Assembly (NCBI GenBank): GCA_948607205.1
Contig: CAPERS010000020.1
Location: 1 to 12,351, forward strand
DNA: 12,351 nucleotides
Origin: an uncultured Eubacteriales bacterium
Lineage (GTDB): Bacteria > Bacillota > Clostridia > Christensenellales > UBA1242
Reading direction: 5' to 3'
Every line of letters begins with the position of its first letter. Within the stretch, counting starts at the first letter, position 1. Positions 1-6,293 of the stretch are shown here, one piece after another. A program made the translations under genes and the position numbers. The notes beneath the pieces are model-generated. The model was not told the DNA's origin. It was given only the letters and a program-made list of their open reading frames with translations, and searched no databases.

Positions 1-329
1 CAAAGTTCTTCATCTTTTTTTGCAAAGCAAACTGGACAGAGTGAAATTTCTTGATTTTTTGAAAGTTTCGCAATTAAAGCATTTTTTGATTGAATGGTTT
101 GTGGAATAATATTATTCTTAAGTTCTCTGAAAGGCAATGTTCCAAAACATAAATAAAATTTTGTTTGATTTGAAAATTTATGCTTTAAAAGTGTTTGATT
201 GCAAACTGTTTTATATTGTGTTGCTTTAACGTCTGTTTCTTTGCCATTTTGAAAGTATAGAAACTTAAATTTTGCAATTTTGTGAGCATAAGGTTTGTTT
301 GCTTTTGGTGTTATAATATATTTTATCAT
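1..329 (-). CDS. Unknown protein, N-terminal part only (runs off the left edge)
   Basis: Reading the minus strand from the ATG at 329-327 gives an open frame of 109 codons with no stop before the window edge, so the gene is cut off at its 3' end. A strong ribosome binding site (AAAAAGGAG, 336-344) lies 6 nt before the ATG, and a near-consensus promoter lies upstream, so the gene is very probably real. The product starts MIKYIITPKANKPYAHKIAK and is rich in Lys, Asn, Gln and Phe. It has Cys at residues 43 and 61 and a CPVC pair at 98-101 that could be half of a zinc site, but the partner would lie outside the window. I do not recognise the family. It sits divergent to rpmH, the place where dnaA is found in many Bacillota; it is not DnaA. 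Confidence 0.75.
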   Translation of the reverse strand, partial: MIKYIITPKANKPYAHKIAKFKFLYFQNGKETDVKATQYKTVCNQTLLKHKFSNQTKFYLCFGTLPFRELKNNIIPQTIQSKNALIAKLSKNQEISLCPVCFAKKDEEL

Positions 330-354
330 TCTATTCTCCTTTTTCAACTTGGAT

Positions 355-382
355 ATTATATCACTTTAAATTTAATTGTCAA
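355..382 (-). promoter_or_regulatory. Sigma-A promoter of the truncated left gene
   Basis: On the minus strand TTGACA (382-377) is followed, after 16 bp, by TATAAT (360-355) preceded by TG one base upstream (extended -10). Both hexamers are perfect. The predicted start gives a leader of about 20 nt that contains the AAAAAGGAG site. It is back-to-back with the rpmH promoter. Confidence 0.85.
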
Positions 383-445
383 TATTATTTTATATGTTTA
401 TTTTTTAATTTCGACAAAGGTATTTGAAAAATATTCAATTTGTGA

Positions 446-474
446 TTGACAAAACGCTTTTATTTAATTATAAT
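446..474 (+). promoter_or_regulatory. Consensus sigma-A promoter of the rpmH operon
   Basis: TTGACA (446-451), exactly 17 bp, TATAAT (469-474): a perfect consensus promoter. It is followed by the ribosome binding site AAGGAGG (494-500) and the rpmH ATG at 510. This fits the high expression expected of ribosomal protein L34 and probably drives the whole rpmH-rnpA-yidD-yidC run, since I see no terminator before the end of yidC. Confidence 0.92.
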
Positions 475-509
475 AAAATAGTTACTATAGTTTAAGGAGG
501 CAGTCTATC

Positions 510-644
510 ATGAAAAGAACATATCAACCAAAGAAAAGACAAAGAAGCAAAGTCCATGGTTTCAGACAAAGAATGAGAACTACTGGCGGAAGAAATGTTT
601 TGAAAAGAAGAAGAAATCGTGGAAGAAAAAAACTCTCTGCTTAA
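510..644 (+). CDS. rpmH: 50S ribosomal protein L34
   Basis: A 44-residue, very basic protein beginning MKRTYQPKKRQRSKVHGFRQ and continuing with RMRTTGGRNV and an Arg/Lys-rich end finishing in KKLSA. This is the full length and the invariant sequence of bacterial L34, a protein of the large ribosomal subunit that binds 23S rRNA. The start is set by AAGGAGG at 494-500, nine bases before the ATG. It is the first gene of the operon and its last 26 bases overlap the predicted rnpA start. The stop TAA is at 642-644. Confidence 0.98.
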   Translation: MKRTYQPKKRQRSKVHGFRQRMRTTGGRNVLKRRRNRGRKKLSA

Positions 645-966
645 AACAAAAGAAAGGGTTGACCATAGGCTTAGAAAAAACAAACATTTTGGATACATCT
701 ACAAAAAAGGAAAAAGAAAGTCCACAAAGAATCTCACTTTGTTTGCTGTTCCGTCAAAGTTCAAAACTTACAAGATTGGCTTTTCAGTGAGCAAGAAGCA
801 AGGAAAAGCAAACAAGCGCAACAAACTTAAAAGAAGACTTAAAGAAATTGTCAGAGTAAACAATTTGCCAAAAAACAATTTCAATTATGTCATTCTTGCA
901 AGAGATGGTGCTTGCGAACTTGAATTTATCGAACTTGAAAGACAGGTTAAAGAACTTTTTAAATGA
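619..966 (+). CDS. rnpA: Ribonuclease P protein component
   Basis: 115 residues if translated from the GTG at 619, which lies inside the end of rpmH. RnpA is the small basic protein that binds the RNase P RNA and helps it cut the 5' leader from pre-tRNAs. Visible family features are the N-terminal RLRKNKHF segment (17-24), the central GFSVSKKQGKANKRNKLKRR region (54-73) that carries the RNR signature around R67-N68, and a C-terminal VILARDGA strand followed by a helix. There is no ATG near the expected start. GTG 619 (no clear ribosome binding site) and CTG 637 are the only reasonable in-frame initiators, so translation is probably coupled to rpmH. The gene ends in an ATGA overlap with yidD. 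Confidence 0.95.
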   Translation: MEEKNSLLKTKERVDHRLRKNKHFGYIYKKGKRKSTKNLTLFAVPSKFKTYKIGFSVSKKQGKANKRNKLKRRLKEIVRVNNLPKNNFNYVILARDGACELEFIELERQVKELFK

Positions 967-1229
967 AAAAATTAAGAAAAGTTTTTTCCTTTATTGCAAC
1001 CGTTCCAATTTATTTGTATAAGTTTCTTATCTCACCTCTTCTGCCACACGTGTGCAGATTCACTCCCACTTGTTCCAATTATGCCATTGAGGCAATCAAA
1101 CAATTTGGAGTTATAAAAGGTGGAATTTTGGGAATTAAGCGCATTTGCAGATGCACGCCAAATAATAAGAAATATGGTTATGACCCATTGCCAATAAATA
1201 TTAAAGGAGAAGGCAAATGGCTATTTTAA
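963..1229 (+). CDS. yidD: Membrane protein insertion efficiency factor YidD
   Basis: 88 residues. YidD is a small membrane-associated protein that assists YidC/Sec-dependent insertion of inner-membrane proteins. The signature is clear: an amphipathic/hydrophobic N-terminal segment (about 8-27), CRFTPTCSNYA (31-41), GVIKGGILGIKRICRC (49-64) and YGYDPLP (71-77), with conserved Cys at 31, 37 and 64 and an extra one at 62. The ATG overlaps the rnpA stop by 4 bp, which suggests translational coupling; no strong ribosome binding site is visible. Its 3' end overlaps yidC by 13 bp. Confidence 0.96.
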   Translation: MKKLRKVFSFIATVPIYLYKFLISPLLPHVCRFTPTCSNYAIEAIKQFGVIKGGILGIKRICRCTPNNKKYGYDPLPINIKGEGKWLF

Positions 1230-2572
1230 GCACCCTACTTTCAATGAGCGAGCCGTCAGGAATGTGGGTAAGCATAATAAGAGCGTTTGAAGGTTTCACA
1301 AATAATTATGTGCTTGCGGTTATACTTTTGACTGTGATTATCAGAATTATTTGGGCACCAATTGACACTCTTAACAGACGCATGTCATTTAAAATGAGTG
1401 AACAACAGGCAAAAATGAAACCTGAACTCGACCGCATTAACAAAAAATATGCAAATGACCCAAAAATGCTCAAACAAAAACAAAACGAACTTTATCAGAA
1501 AAGCAATTCAAAAAGCATGGGAAGTTGTGGATTTATGTTCCTCTTCCTTGCACTCAACTTGGTCGTTTTCTTCACATTGTTTTCAGGTCTTAACGCAATG
1601 GCGTCCTACAAAATTTATTCTTCATACGAAGAACTTAAATTTGACTATGCAAACAGTTTAGTGCTAACCAATGAGTATACAAATTCGTTAACAGAAAATC
1701 TGGACACTTTTGAAGATTATGAAAATTTATACTTCAAACGATTCACTGAAGGTGAAGGCGAAAGTGCCAAAGAATATATTGGATTGTTCAAAAAAGAAAG
1801 CAATGAAGAATTAGCTCGAAGAGAATTTTCTAAAGATTTTTCAAGCAAGAGAACAACAGTCAATGAGCAAGGTGAAGAAGTTGAAGTTGTTGACAGCACA
1901 AACACCAATTTAACAAAAATTTTGAAACTTTTCTATCCAGAAAATCTCGAAACAGATGGAAAGATTGTTGCAACAAAGGTTGTGACAAACGAGAATGGCG
2001 AAGAAGTAACTGAAAATGTTTATTTCGGAGAAGCGTTCAAAGTTCCTGCAATAAGTTTTGTTGAAGAAAAATATAAAGAAACTAAGGATAGTTTTCTTTG
2101 GATAGGCAATATTTGGATTGCAGACTCACCTTTTGAAAATTCAGTTTTCAGTTTCGAAACTTTCAAAAGCAGAGTTGGAAGTGCAAGTGTTGAAGAAGGC
2201 GAAGAACTTATTTACAATTCATTTATGACGGATATTCGTGAAGATGCTGGAAGAGTTAATGGATACTTAATTTTACCACTCCTTTGCATACTTTCATCTT
2301 TCCTTTCAATGTGGCTCACAAGCAGAAAGAAGAAAGGTCAAGAAGTTCCAGCACAGGCAGGCGGAAAATTTATGAAATTTATTATGCCTATCATATTTGG
2401 AATTTTCGCGTTATTCTACAACAGTGTGTTTGCAATCTATATGTTTATAAGTCAAATTATCAGCACTCTACTCATTCCACTTCAAAATCTTATAATTTCA
2501 AAGTGGAACGATTACACAAAGAAGAAGGAAGAAGAGAAAGTTGAAGTTGTTGACTATTCACGCAAATTCTAA
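1217..2572 (+). CDS. yidC: Membrane protein insertase YidC/Oxa1 with a large extracytoplasmic insertion
   Basis: 451 residues. The product inserts and folds membrane proteins, alone or with SecYEG. Ribosome binding site AAAGGAGA (1203-1210) precedes the ATG. Visible parts: membrane segment 1 at about 31-50 with the groove arginine R43 (TVIIRIIWAPI); a charged cytoplasmic hairpin (51-100); segment 2 at about 104-127; the conserved FLWIGNIWIADS stretch (293-304); and three C-terminal segments at about 350-368, 386-410 and 411-427. A Lys/Glu-rich tail ends the protein. There is no lipobox cysteine like that of SpoIIIJ-type homologues. The odd feature is residues about 130-349 between segments 2 and 3: a Glu/Asn/Thr-rich block of about 220 residues, where Bacillus-type YidC has only a short loop. 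The family call is certain; the role of the insertion is unknown. Confidence 0.96.
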   Translation: MAILSTLLSMSEPSGMWVSIIRAFEGFTNNYVLAVILLTVIIRIIWAPIDTLNRRMSFKMSEQQAKMKPELDRINKKYANDPKMLKQKQNELYQKSNSKSMGSCGFMFLFLALNLVVFFTLFSGLNAMASYKIYSSYEELKFDYANSLVLTNEYTNSLTENLDTFEDYENLYFKRFTEGEGESAKEYIGLFKKESNEELARREFSKDFSSKRTTVNEQGEEVEVVDSTNTNLTKILKLFYPENLETDGKIVATKVVTNENGEEVTENVYFGEAFKVPAISFVEEKYKETKDSFLWIGNIWIADSPFENSVFSFETFKSRVGSASVEEGEELIYNSFMTDIREDAGRVNGYLILPLLCILSSFLSMWLTSRKKKGQEVPAQAGGKFMKFIMPIIFGIFALFYNSVFAIYMFISQIISTLLIPLQNLIISKWNDYTKKKEEEKVEVVDYSRKF

Positions 2573-2601
2573 GTGTATTTTGAACATTTTATCATAGTAT
2601 A

Positions 2602-2621
2602 TTAATCTAAATACAGATTAA
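2602..2621. repeat. AT-rich inverted repeat downstream of yidC
   Basis: TTAATCT (2602-2608) and AGATTAA (2615-2621) form a 7-bp stem with a 6-nt loop. There is no T-run after it, so it is not a convincing terminator. It is the first of four hairpins in the 130-bp yidC-jag gap. Confidence 0.5.
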
Positions 2622-2627
2622 ATTAAA

Positions 2628-2679
2628 TTGTGCCTGAGGCACAAAATAATGCTTAAAGCACAAAAAGTGGCTAAGCCAC
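2628..2679. repeat. Cluster of three small TNA-loop palindromes in the jag leader
   Basis: Three short perfect or near-perfect palindromes follow each other: TTGTGCC-TGA-GGCACAA (2628-2644, 7-bp arms), TGCT-TAA-AGCA (2650-2660, flanked by A and C where the others have G and C), and GTGGC-TAA-GCCAC (2667-2679). All have a 3-nt loop of form TNA and arms beginning GTG/ending CAC or close to it. The arm bases differ between copies but stay complementary, so the shape rather than the sequence is kept. The ribosome binding site of jag follows 14 bp after the last one. Function unknown. Confidence 0.75.
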
Positions 2680-2702
2680 ACACAATAACATTTGGAGGGA
2701 TT

Positions 2703-3503
2703 ATGTTACAAGCAGAAGGAACTGGAAAAACAATCGAAAAAGCAATCGAAAACGCGCTTTTGGAACTTAAAGCGCCAAGAGAAGATGTTGATATCAAAAT
2801 TTTAAACGAAGGCGGACTTTTCAAGAAAGCCAAAGTTCTTGTGTCAATAAGCAAGGATGTTGAAGAGAAATATCAAGCAAAAAGCAAGAAAAAAGAAAAG
2901 ATTGAAGTCAAAGAAGAAAAGCAAGACGTTGAAATTTCTGAAAAATCTCAAGAGAAAGAGATAAAGAAAGAAATTAAGACTGAGGAGAAAAAAGAAAAGA
3001 AAGAAGAAAAGGCTGAAATCAAGGAAGAGAAAAAAGCCGAAAAAGCCATAAAGGAAAACAAATATGTTGAACCTAAGGAATTTTTGGAAGGATTCTTCAA
3101 AGCGCTCGATAAAGCAGTTTCAATCGAAGTTGTTGAAGACGAGCAGTCCATAACATACTCAGTTGATGGTGAAAATATGGGTGAAATAATTGGCAGACGA
3201 GGCGAATGTTTCTATGCAATTTCCACAATTATGAAAACACTCACTCCAAAGCAAGAAAAGCGAGTTCTTCTTGATATAGCAAATTATAAAGAAAAGCGCG
3301 AAGAAAGTCTTTCATCAACTGCAAGAAGAATTGCAAACAAGGTTGCAAAGTCTGGCAGATACTTCAAACTTGAGCCAATGAACGCATCAGAGCGCAGAGT
3401 TATTCATACTGCACTTCAAAATGATGATAGAGTGACAACACTCAGTAAAGGCAGTGAACCAAAGCGCTATGTTATAATCTTTCCAAAAGAATATAAGGAA
3501 TAA
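2703..3503 (+). CDS. jag: RNA-binding protein KhpB/Jag (SpoIIIJ-associated)
   Basis: 266 residues from the ATG at 2703, chosen because GGAGGG (2694-2699) lies just upstream and because the Jag_N domain begins here (GTGKTIEKAIENALLEL, 6-22). An in-frame extension to TTG 2628 or ATG 2649 would run through the palindromic leader and has no ribosome binding site. Order of domains: Jag_N (1-50); a highly charged Lys/Glu linker (about 55-120), likely disordered or helical; a KH domain with the GRRG loop (164-167); and an R3H domain with the R-x2-H pattern (ERRVIH, 230-235). KhpB binds RNA, often with KhpA, and affects cell envelope growth and division in Bacillota. It follows yidC as usual. A shared terminator lies 65 bp downstream. 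Confidence 0.95.
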   Translation: MLQAEGTGKTIEKAIENALLELKAPREDVDIKILNEGGLFKKAKVLVSISKDVEEKYQAKSKKKEKIEVKEEKQDVEISEKSQEKEIKKEIKTEEKKEKKEEKAEIKEEKKAEKAIKENKYVEPKEFLEGFFKALDKAVSIEVVEDEQSITYSVDGENMGEIIGRRGECFYAISTIMKTLTPKQEKRVLLDIANYKEKREESLSSTARRIANKVAKSGRYFKLEPMNASERRVIHTALQNDDRVTTLSKGSEPKRYVIIFPKEYKE

Positions 3504-3563
3504 GTGCTTAATAATTCGAGTAAAAAGAAAAAGTTTTAACAAACTTAATTATTAATTTAAACA

Positions 3564-3594
3564 CAAAAAAAGACCTATATTATTTAGGTCTTTT
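3564..3594. terminator. Bidirectional rho-independent terminator between jag and the minus-strand pair
   Basis: AAAAGACCTA (3568-3577) pairs with TAGGTCTTTT (3585-3594) around a 7-nt loop. There is a T-run on the plus side and an A-run (3564-3571) that becomes a T-run on the minus side, so it can end jag transcription and also that of the convergent gene whose stop is at 3598-3596. Confidence 0.9.
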
Positions 3595-3595
3595 A

Positions 3596-4168
3596 TTAAT
3601 TTAACTGAGATATTTCAAGTTCGATGTCTTTAAGTTGTTTTTCAGAAAGTTCTTTTCCATTATTGTTTGTTATCATGTAAAAATCAAAAAGTTCCAAGTC
3701 ATAAATTTTGTTTGGTGGTGTTAGAGCAATTGCAATGCCTTTATCAAAACCTAATTTATGACTCCATAAATTTTCTTGTTCGTATTTATAGAAATGATAA
3801 TCTCTGTCATTAAAAGAGTCGGTATAAAGAGCAACTTTCCAAGATTTATTATCTGGCAAATCAGTTATTTGACAAGGTGAAATATTAAGATTAAAACTAT
3901 TTAGTGCATCATTTATTGTTTCATCAATAAAAAATGCACGAATGTCACCCCAATTTATAAGTGAAAAAACATCACCTTCATCATAAGTAAATTTGGATAA
4001 AAGTTCATTTGTTAAATTTGTGCAAGCATGTCCAAAACAGTTTGTGAGTTCTAAAGTTTTTTTATTATATAAAGAAAGACATCTGCTTGGAAGATAACCT
4101 TGTTCAAAAATATATTTAAGTTTTTGTGAAGCTGACTTAATACATGGTTTTAAATTTTCGAAATTCAT
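3596..4168 (-). CDS. Unknown protein, paralog of the gene at 4208-4792
   Basis: 190 residues, function not recognised. It aligns with the upstream neighbour over residues 24-145 at roughly 40% identity by eye, with shared blocks GYLPSR (24-29), LSLYN (31-35), GHA (46-48), N-x-T-x-E (51-55), PC-x-I-x-D (98-103), ALYTD (113-117), DYH (123-125), EQ (130-131), W-S-H-K (135-138) and GF (140-141). The conserved H47, C99, H125 and H137 could be catalytic or metal-binding. A fold related to papain-like hydrolases is conceivable from the DYH/WSHK pattern, but that is a guess. There is no signal peptide or membrane segment. The two proteins match in length before GYLPSR, which supports the ATG at 4168. 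No ribosome binding site precedes it; a promoter -10 box ends 7 nt before the ATG. The pair breaks the usual jag-mnmE adjacency. Confidence 0.85.
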   Translation of the reverse strand: MNFENLKPCIKSASQKLKYIFEQGYLPSRCLSLYNKKTLELTNCFGHACTNLTNELLSKFTYDEGDVFSLINWGDIRAFFIDETINDALNSFNLNISPCQITDLPDNKSWKVALYTDSFNDRDYHFYKYEQENLWSHKLGFDKGIAIALTPPNKIYDLELFDFYMITNNNGKELSEKQLKDIELEISQLN

Positions 4169-4175
4169 ATTTTAT

Positions 4176-4203
4176 ATTCTATCATAAAAGAGATATTTGT
4201 CAA
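4176..4203 (-). promoter_or_regulatory. Promoter of the 3596-4168 gene, predicting a leaderless mRNA
   Basis: On the minus strand TTGACA (4203-4198), 16 bp, TAGAAT (4181-4176), then 7 nt and the ATG at 4168. The transcript would start at or within a base or two of the ATG, and no Shine-Dalgarno is present. The whole promoter fits in the 39-bp gap after the upstream paralog, so this gene can be expressed alone. Confidence 0.75.
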
Positions 4204-4207
4204 TAGG

Positions 4208-4792
4208 TCAAAGCAAATTTTCCTCTTTATGAATAAGGTTACTTTGGTTTCTGTCTAAAATGTTCTTGCCGTGAGGATAGGTCACGCGCAAAGTTTTGGC
4301 AAAAGTATATTCATGGTTCTTTGAAAAGATGTATTTATGCGGTCTTGCTTCCATTTGAATGTTATTATAAAAGCCGGGCTTATGCGTCCAAATTCCATTT
4401 TGCTCTTCACGCAAGATATGATAATCACTGCCATATTCGTCAGTATATAGTGCCAATTTGCTTGAACGTTCGTCCATGATGTCATTAATTTTGCAAGGAT
4501 GAACTTCCAAATCATAAAGTGACATAATATATGCAAAACGATTTTCAAGAATTTCGGGATAGAATTCTCCTATACTCAGTCCAAGACAAAAGACCTCGCG
4601 GTCATTTTTGGTAAAACCTTTCAAAAATTCATCAGTTGGATTGAAGACCGCATGACCGAGTGCATTTATTTTTTCAACATTTTCATCGTTATAAAGCGAA
4701 AGATTACGGCTTGGAAGATAACCGTTATAAAGCATTTGTTTTAGTTTAAGGAATGGAATCCTATATTTTACTGTGTGTTCTTCAATCATCAT
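4208..4792 (-). CDS. Unknown protein, paralog of the gene at 3596-4168
   Basis: 194 residues. It shares GYLPSR (24-29), LSLYN (31-35), GHA (46-48), PC (99-100), ALYTD (114-118), DYH (123-125), EQ (130-131), W-T-H-K (135-138) and GF (140-141) with its neighbour, so the two arose by duplication. Conserved candidate functional residues are H47, C100, H125 and H137. The Cys that follows GHA in the other copy (C49) is Val here, so that position is unlikely to be a required nucleophile. The C-terminal thirds (after about 145) differ. No membrane segment or signal peptide. The start is ATG 4792 or the adjacent ATG 4789. There is no ribosome binding site; a TATACT box sits 5 nt from the ATG. It lies upstream of its paralog with a 39-bp gap. 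Function unknown. Confidence 0.85.
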   Translation of the reverse strand: MMIEEHTVKYRIPFLKLKQMLYNGYLPSRNLSLYNDENVEKINALGHAVFNPTDEFLKGFTKNDREVFCLGLSIGEFYPEILENRFAYIMSLYDLEVHPCKINDIMDERSSKLALYTDEYGSDYHILREEQNGIWTHKPGFYNNIQMEARPHKYIFSKNHEYTFAKTLRVTYPHGKNILDRNQSNLIHKEENLL

Positions 4793-4796
4793 AAAT

Positions 4797-4825
4797 AGTA
4801 TACCACAAAATTATTTATGTCTCAA
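4797..4825 (-). promoter_or_regulatory. Promoter of the 4208-4792 gene, with -35 inside a palindrome
   Basis: On the minus strand TTGAGA (4825-4820), 17 bp, TATACT (4802-4797), then only 4 nt before the first ATG (4792) and 7 before the second (4789). A leaderless mRNA is predicted. The -35 hexamer lies inside the palindrome 4816-4833, which could be an operator. Confidence 0.72.
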
Positions 4826-4833
4826 GAGACATA
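4816..4833. promoter_or_regulatory. 18-bp palindrome overlapping a -35 box (possible operator)
   Basis: TATGTCTC-AA-GAGACATA: perfect 8-bp arms around AA. It covers the -35 element of the minus-strand gene. There is no U-run on either side of the type needed for a terminator, so a repressor site is more likely than a terminator. It is an inference from position only. Confidence 0.5.
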
Positions 4834-4849
4834 TTTGTTCTTTTTGTCG

Positions 4850-4859
4850 AAGTATACTT
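4850..4859. repeat. 10-bp perfect palindrome in the divergent region
   Basis: AAGTATACTT lies between the two divergent promoters, 17 bp from the larger palindrome. The same region has AACAATTTTTTT twice (4871-4882 and 4895-4906, 24 bp apart). Any regulatory role is unproven; AT-rich DNA gives such matches by chance. Confidence 0.3.
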
Positions 4860-4923
4860 TTAAAAGTCGGAACAATTTTTTTTAAAGTTATCAAAACAAT
4901 TTTTTTCGTCATCTTAGTTATTC

Positions 4924-4952
4924 TTGCAAAAGATGAAAAGGTGTGATATAAT
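4924..4952 (+). promoter_or_regulatory. Promoter of mnmE (extended -10), predicting a leaderless mRNA
   Basis: TTGCAA (4924-4929), 17 bp, TATAAT (4947-4952) with TG one base upstream (4944-4945). The -10 box ends 6 nt before the ATG at 4959, so transcription would start at about the A of the start codon. The 6 nt between have no Shine-Dalgarno. Confidence 0.8.
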
Positions 4953-4958
4953 AACGGC

Positions 4959-6284
4959 ATGGAAAAGACTATCGTTGCCATTTCAACACCTCTTGGCAGA
5001 GGTGCAATATCTATTGTGAGAATGAGTGGACAAGATTCTTTGCAGATTGCAGAGAAAGTTTTTTCTAATGCCAAAAATATTGAGCCAAGATATCTTAAAC
5101 TTGGCAATTTTAAATTTGATGACGGCTCACGCGAAAAATGCTTAATGGTCTATTTCAAAGCGCCATTTTCGTATACTGGCGAGGATATGGTGGAATTTCA
5201 AATTCACGGCGGAACACACTTAACACAAAAAGTGTTGTCGACACTTCTTGATAAGGGTGCTTTGCTTGCTGGTGGCGGAGAGTTTTCAAGACGTGCATTT
5301 GAAAATGGCAAGATAAGTCTTGATGAAGCTGAGGCGATAATTGGAGAGATAAACGCTGAAAGTGAAAGTGAACTGCGTGCGTCATTGTCTGTTGCTGATG
5401 GAAAGTTAAAAAGAAAAATTATTTCTCTGCAAGAAGATTTAACTGAACAAATTGCTCAGATTGAGGCAACACTTGACTATCCTGAGGAAGACTTTGAAAA
5501 GTCGGCAAAAGAATCAATTTTAAATTCTATCAAGAATGTTCAAAATGAAATTGAGAACTTTATTGCAGAGTCAAAGAACGCGCGCTATTTAAAAGAAGGC
5601 ATTTCTGTTGCTATTGTTGGTGCAACAAATGTTGGCAAAAGTTCACTATTAAATGCTCTCATTGGTGAAGAAAAAGCGATTGTGACAGACATTGAAGGCA
5701 CAACGCGTGACACGATCAGCGAACATATTTTCTATAACGGCGTTAAGATAAATTTCATTGACACTGCGGGTATTCGTGATGCAAAGGATAAGGTTGAGCA
5801 GATTGGAATTGAAAAAAGCAAGAAAAGTGTTGAAAATGCCGATGTTGTGCTTTGTGTTTTTGACGGCTCACGTGAAATGAAGGAAGAAGATAGACAAATT
5901 CTTAAATTAGCAGAGAATGTCAAACATATCATAATTGTTAACAAAAATGACCAAAAGAGAGTTTTAAAAACTCTGCCAAATGAGATTTCAATTTCTGCAA
6001 AAGATGAAAAAGGTCTTGAAAAAATTAAAGAAAAGATTTTCAGTCTTGTTATCAGTGATGAGATTGATTTCAATAAACTTGTGCTTATCAATGAGAGGCA
6101 GATTGAGCATCTTAAAGAAGCCCAAAGCATTGTGAATGAAATTTTAAATGCGCAAAATGAGAGCATGGACATCATTGCAATGCTCATCAAAAATCTCTGG
6201 AATGCGCTTGGCAAGATAACAGGACAATGCGAAAATGAGGCGATTATTGACCTCATATTCTCAAAATTCTGCTTAGGAAAATAA
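4959..6284 (+). CDS. mnmE: tRNA modification GTPase MnmE
   Basis: 441 residues, close to the usual 450-460. MnmE works with MnmG in a complex that adds the carboxymethylaminomethyl group to C5 of wobble U34 in several tRNAs, using a tetrahydrofolate-bound one-carbon unit and GTP hydrolysis. Order: N-terminal folate-binding domain (1 to about 115, starting MEKTIVAISTPLGRGAISIV and including GEDMVEFQIHGG); a helical region; and the G domain with P-loop GATNVGKS (221-228), G2 EGTTRDT, G3 DTAG and G4 NKND. The C-terminal FCLGK carries the invariant Cys-x-GK. The ATG at 4959 matches the family N-terminus. It is first of the mnmE-mnmG pair, driven by its own promoter, because two foreign genes separate it from jag. 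Confidence 0.98.
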   Translation: MEKTIVAISTPLGRGAISIVRMSGQDSLQIAEKVFSNAKNIEPRYLKLGNFKFDDGSREKCLMVYFKAPFSYTGEDMVEFQIHGGTHLTQKVLSTLLDKGALLAGGGEFSRRAFENGKISLDEAEAIIGEINAESESELRASLSVADGKLKRKIISLQEDLTEQIAQIEATLDYPEEDFEKSAKESILNSIKNVQNEIENFIAESKNARYLKEGISVAIVGATNVGKSSLLNALIGEEKAIVTDIEGTTRDTISEHIFYNGVKINFIDTAGIRDAKDKVEQIGIEKSKKSVENADVVLCVFDGSREMKEEDRQILKLAENVKHIIIVNKNDQKRVLKTLPNEISISAKDEKGLEKIKEKIFSLVISDEIDFNKLVLINERQIEHLKEAQSIVNEILNAQNESMDIIAMLIKNLWNALGKITGQCENEAIIDLIFSKFCLGK

Positions 6285-6293
6285 CTGGGGAGT

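Noticed and set aside
330..509. DnaA-box cluster upstream of rpmH
   Set aside because: No TTATCCACA-like 9-mers found there; the region is explained by two divergent promoters.
2628..2702. N-terminal extension of Jag through TTG 2628 or ATG 2649
   Set aside because: It runs across three hairpins without a ribosome binding site; GGAGGG before ATG 2703 and the Jag_N domain fix the start there.
4811..5107. 98-residue minus-strand frame overlapping the start of mnmE
   Set aside because: It is antisense to conserved mnmE codons and has no ribosome binding site; most of it is a shadow of mnmE.
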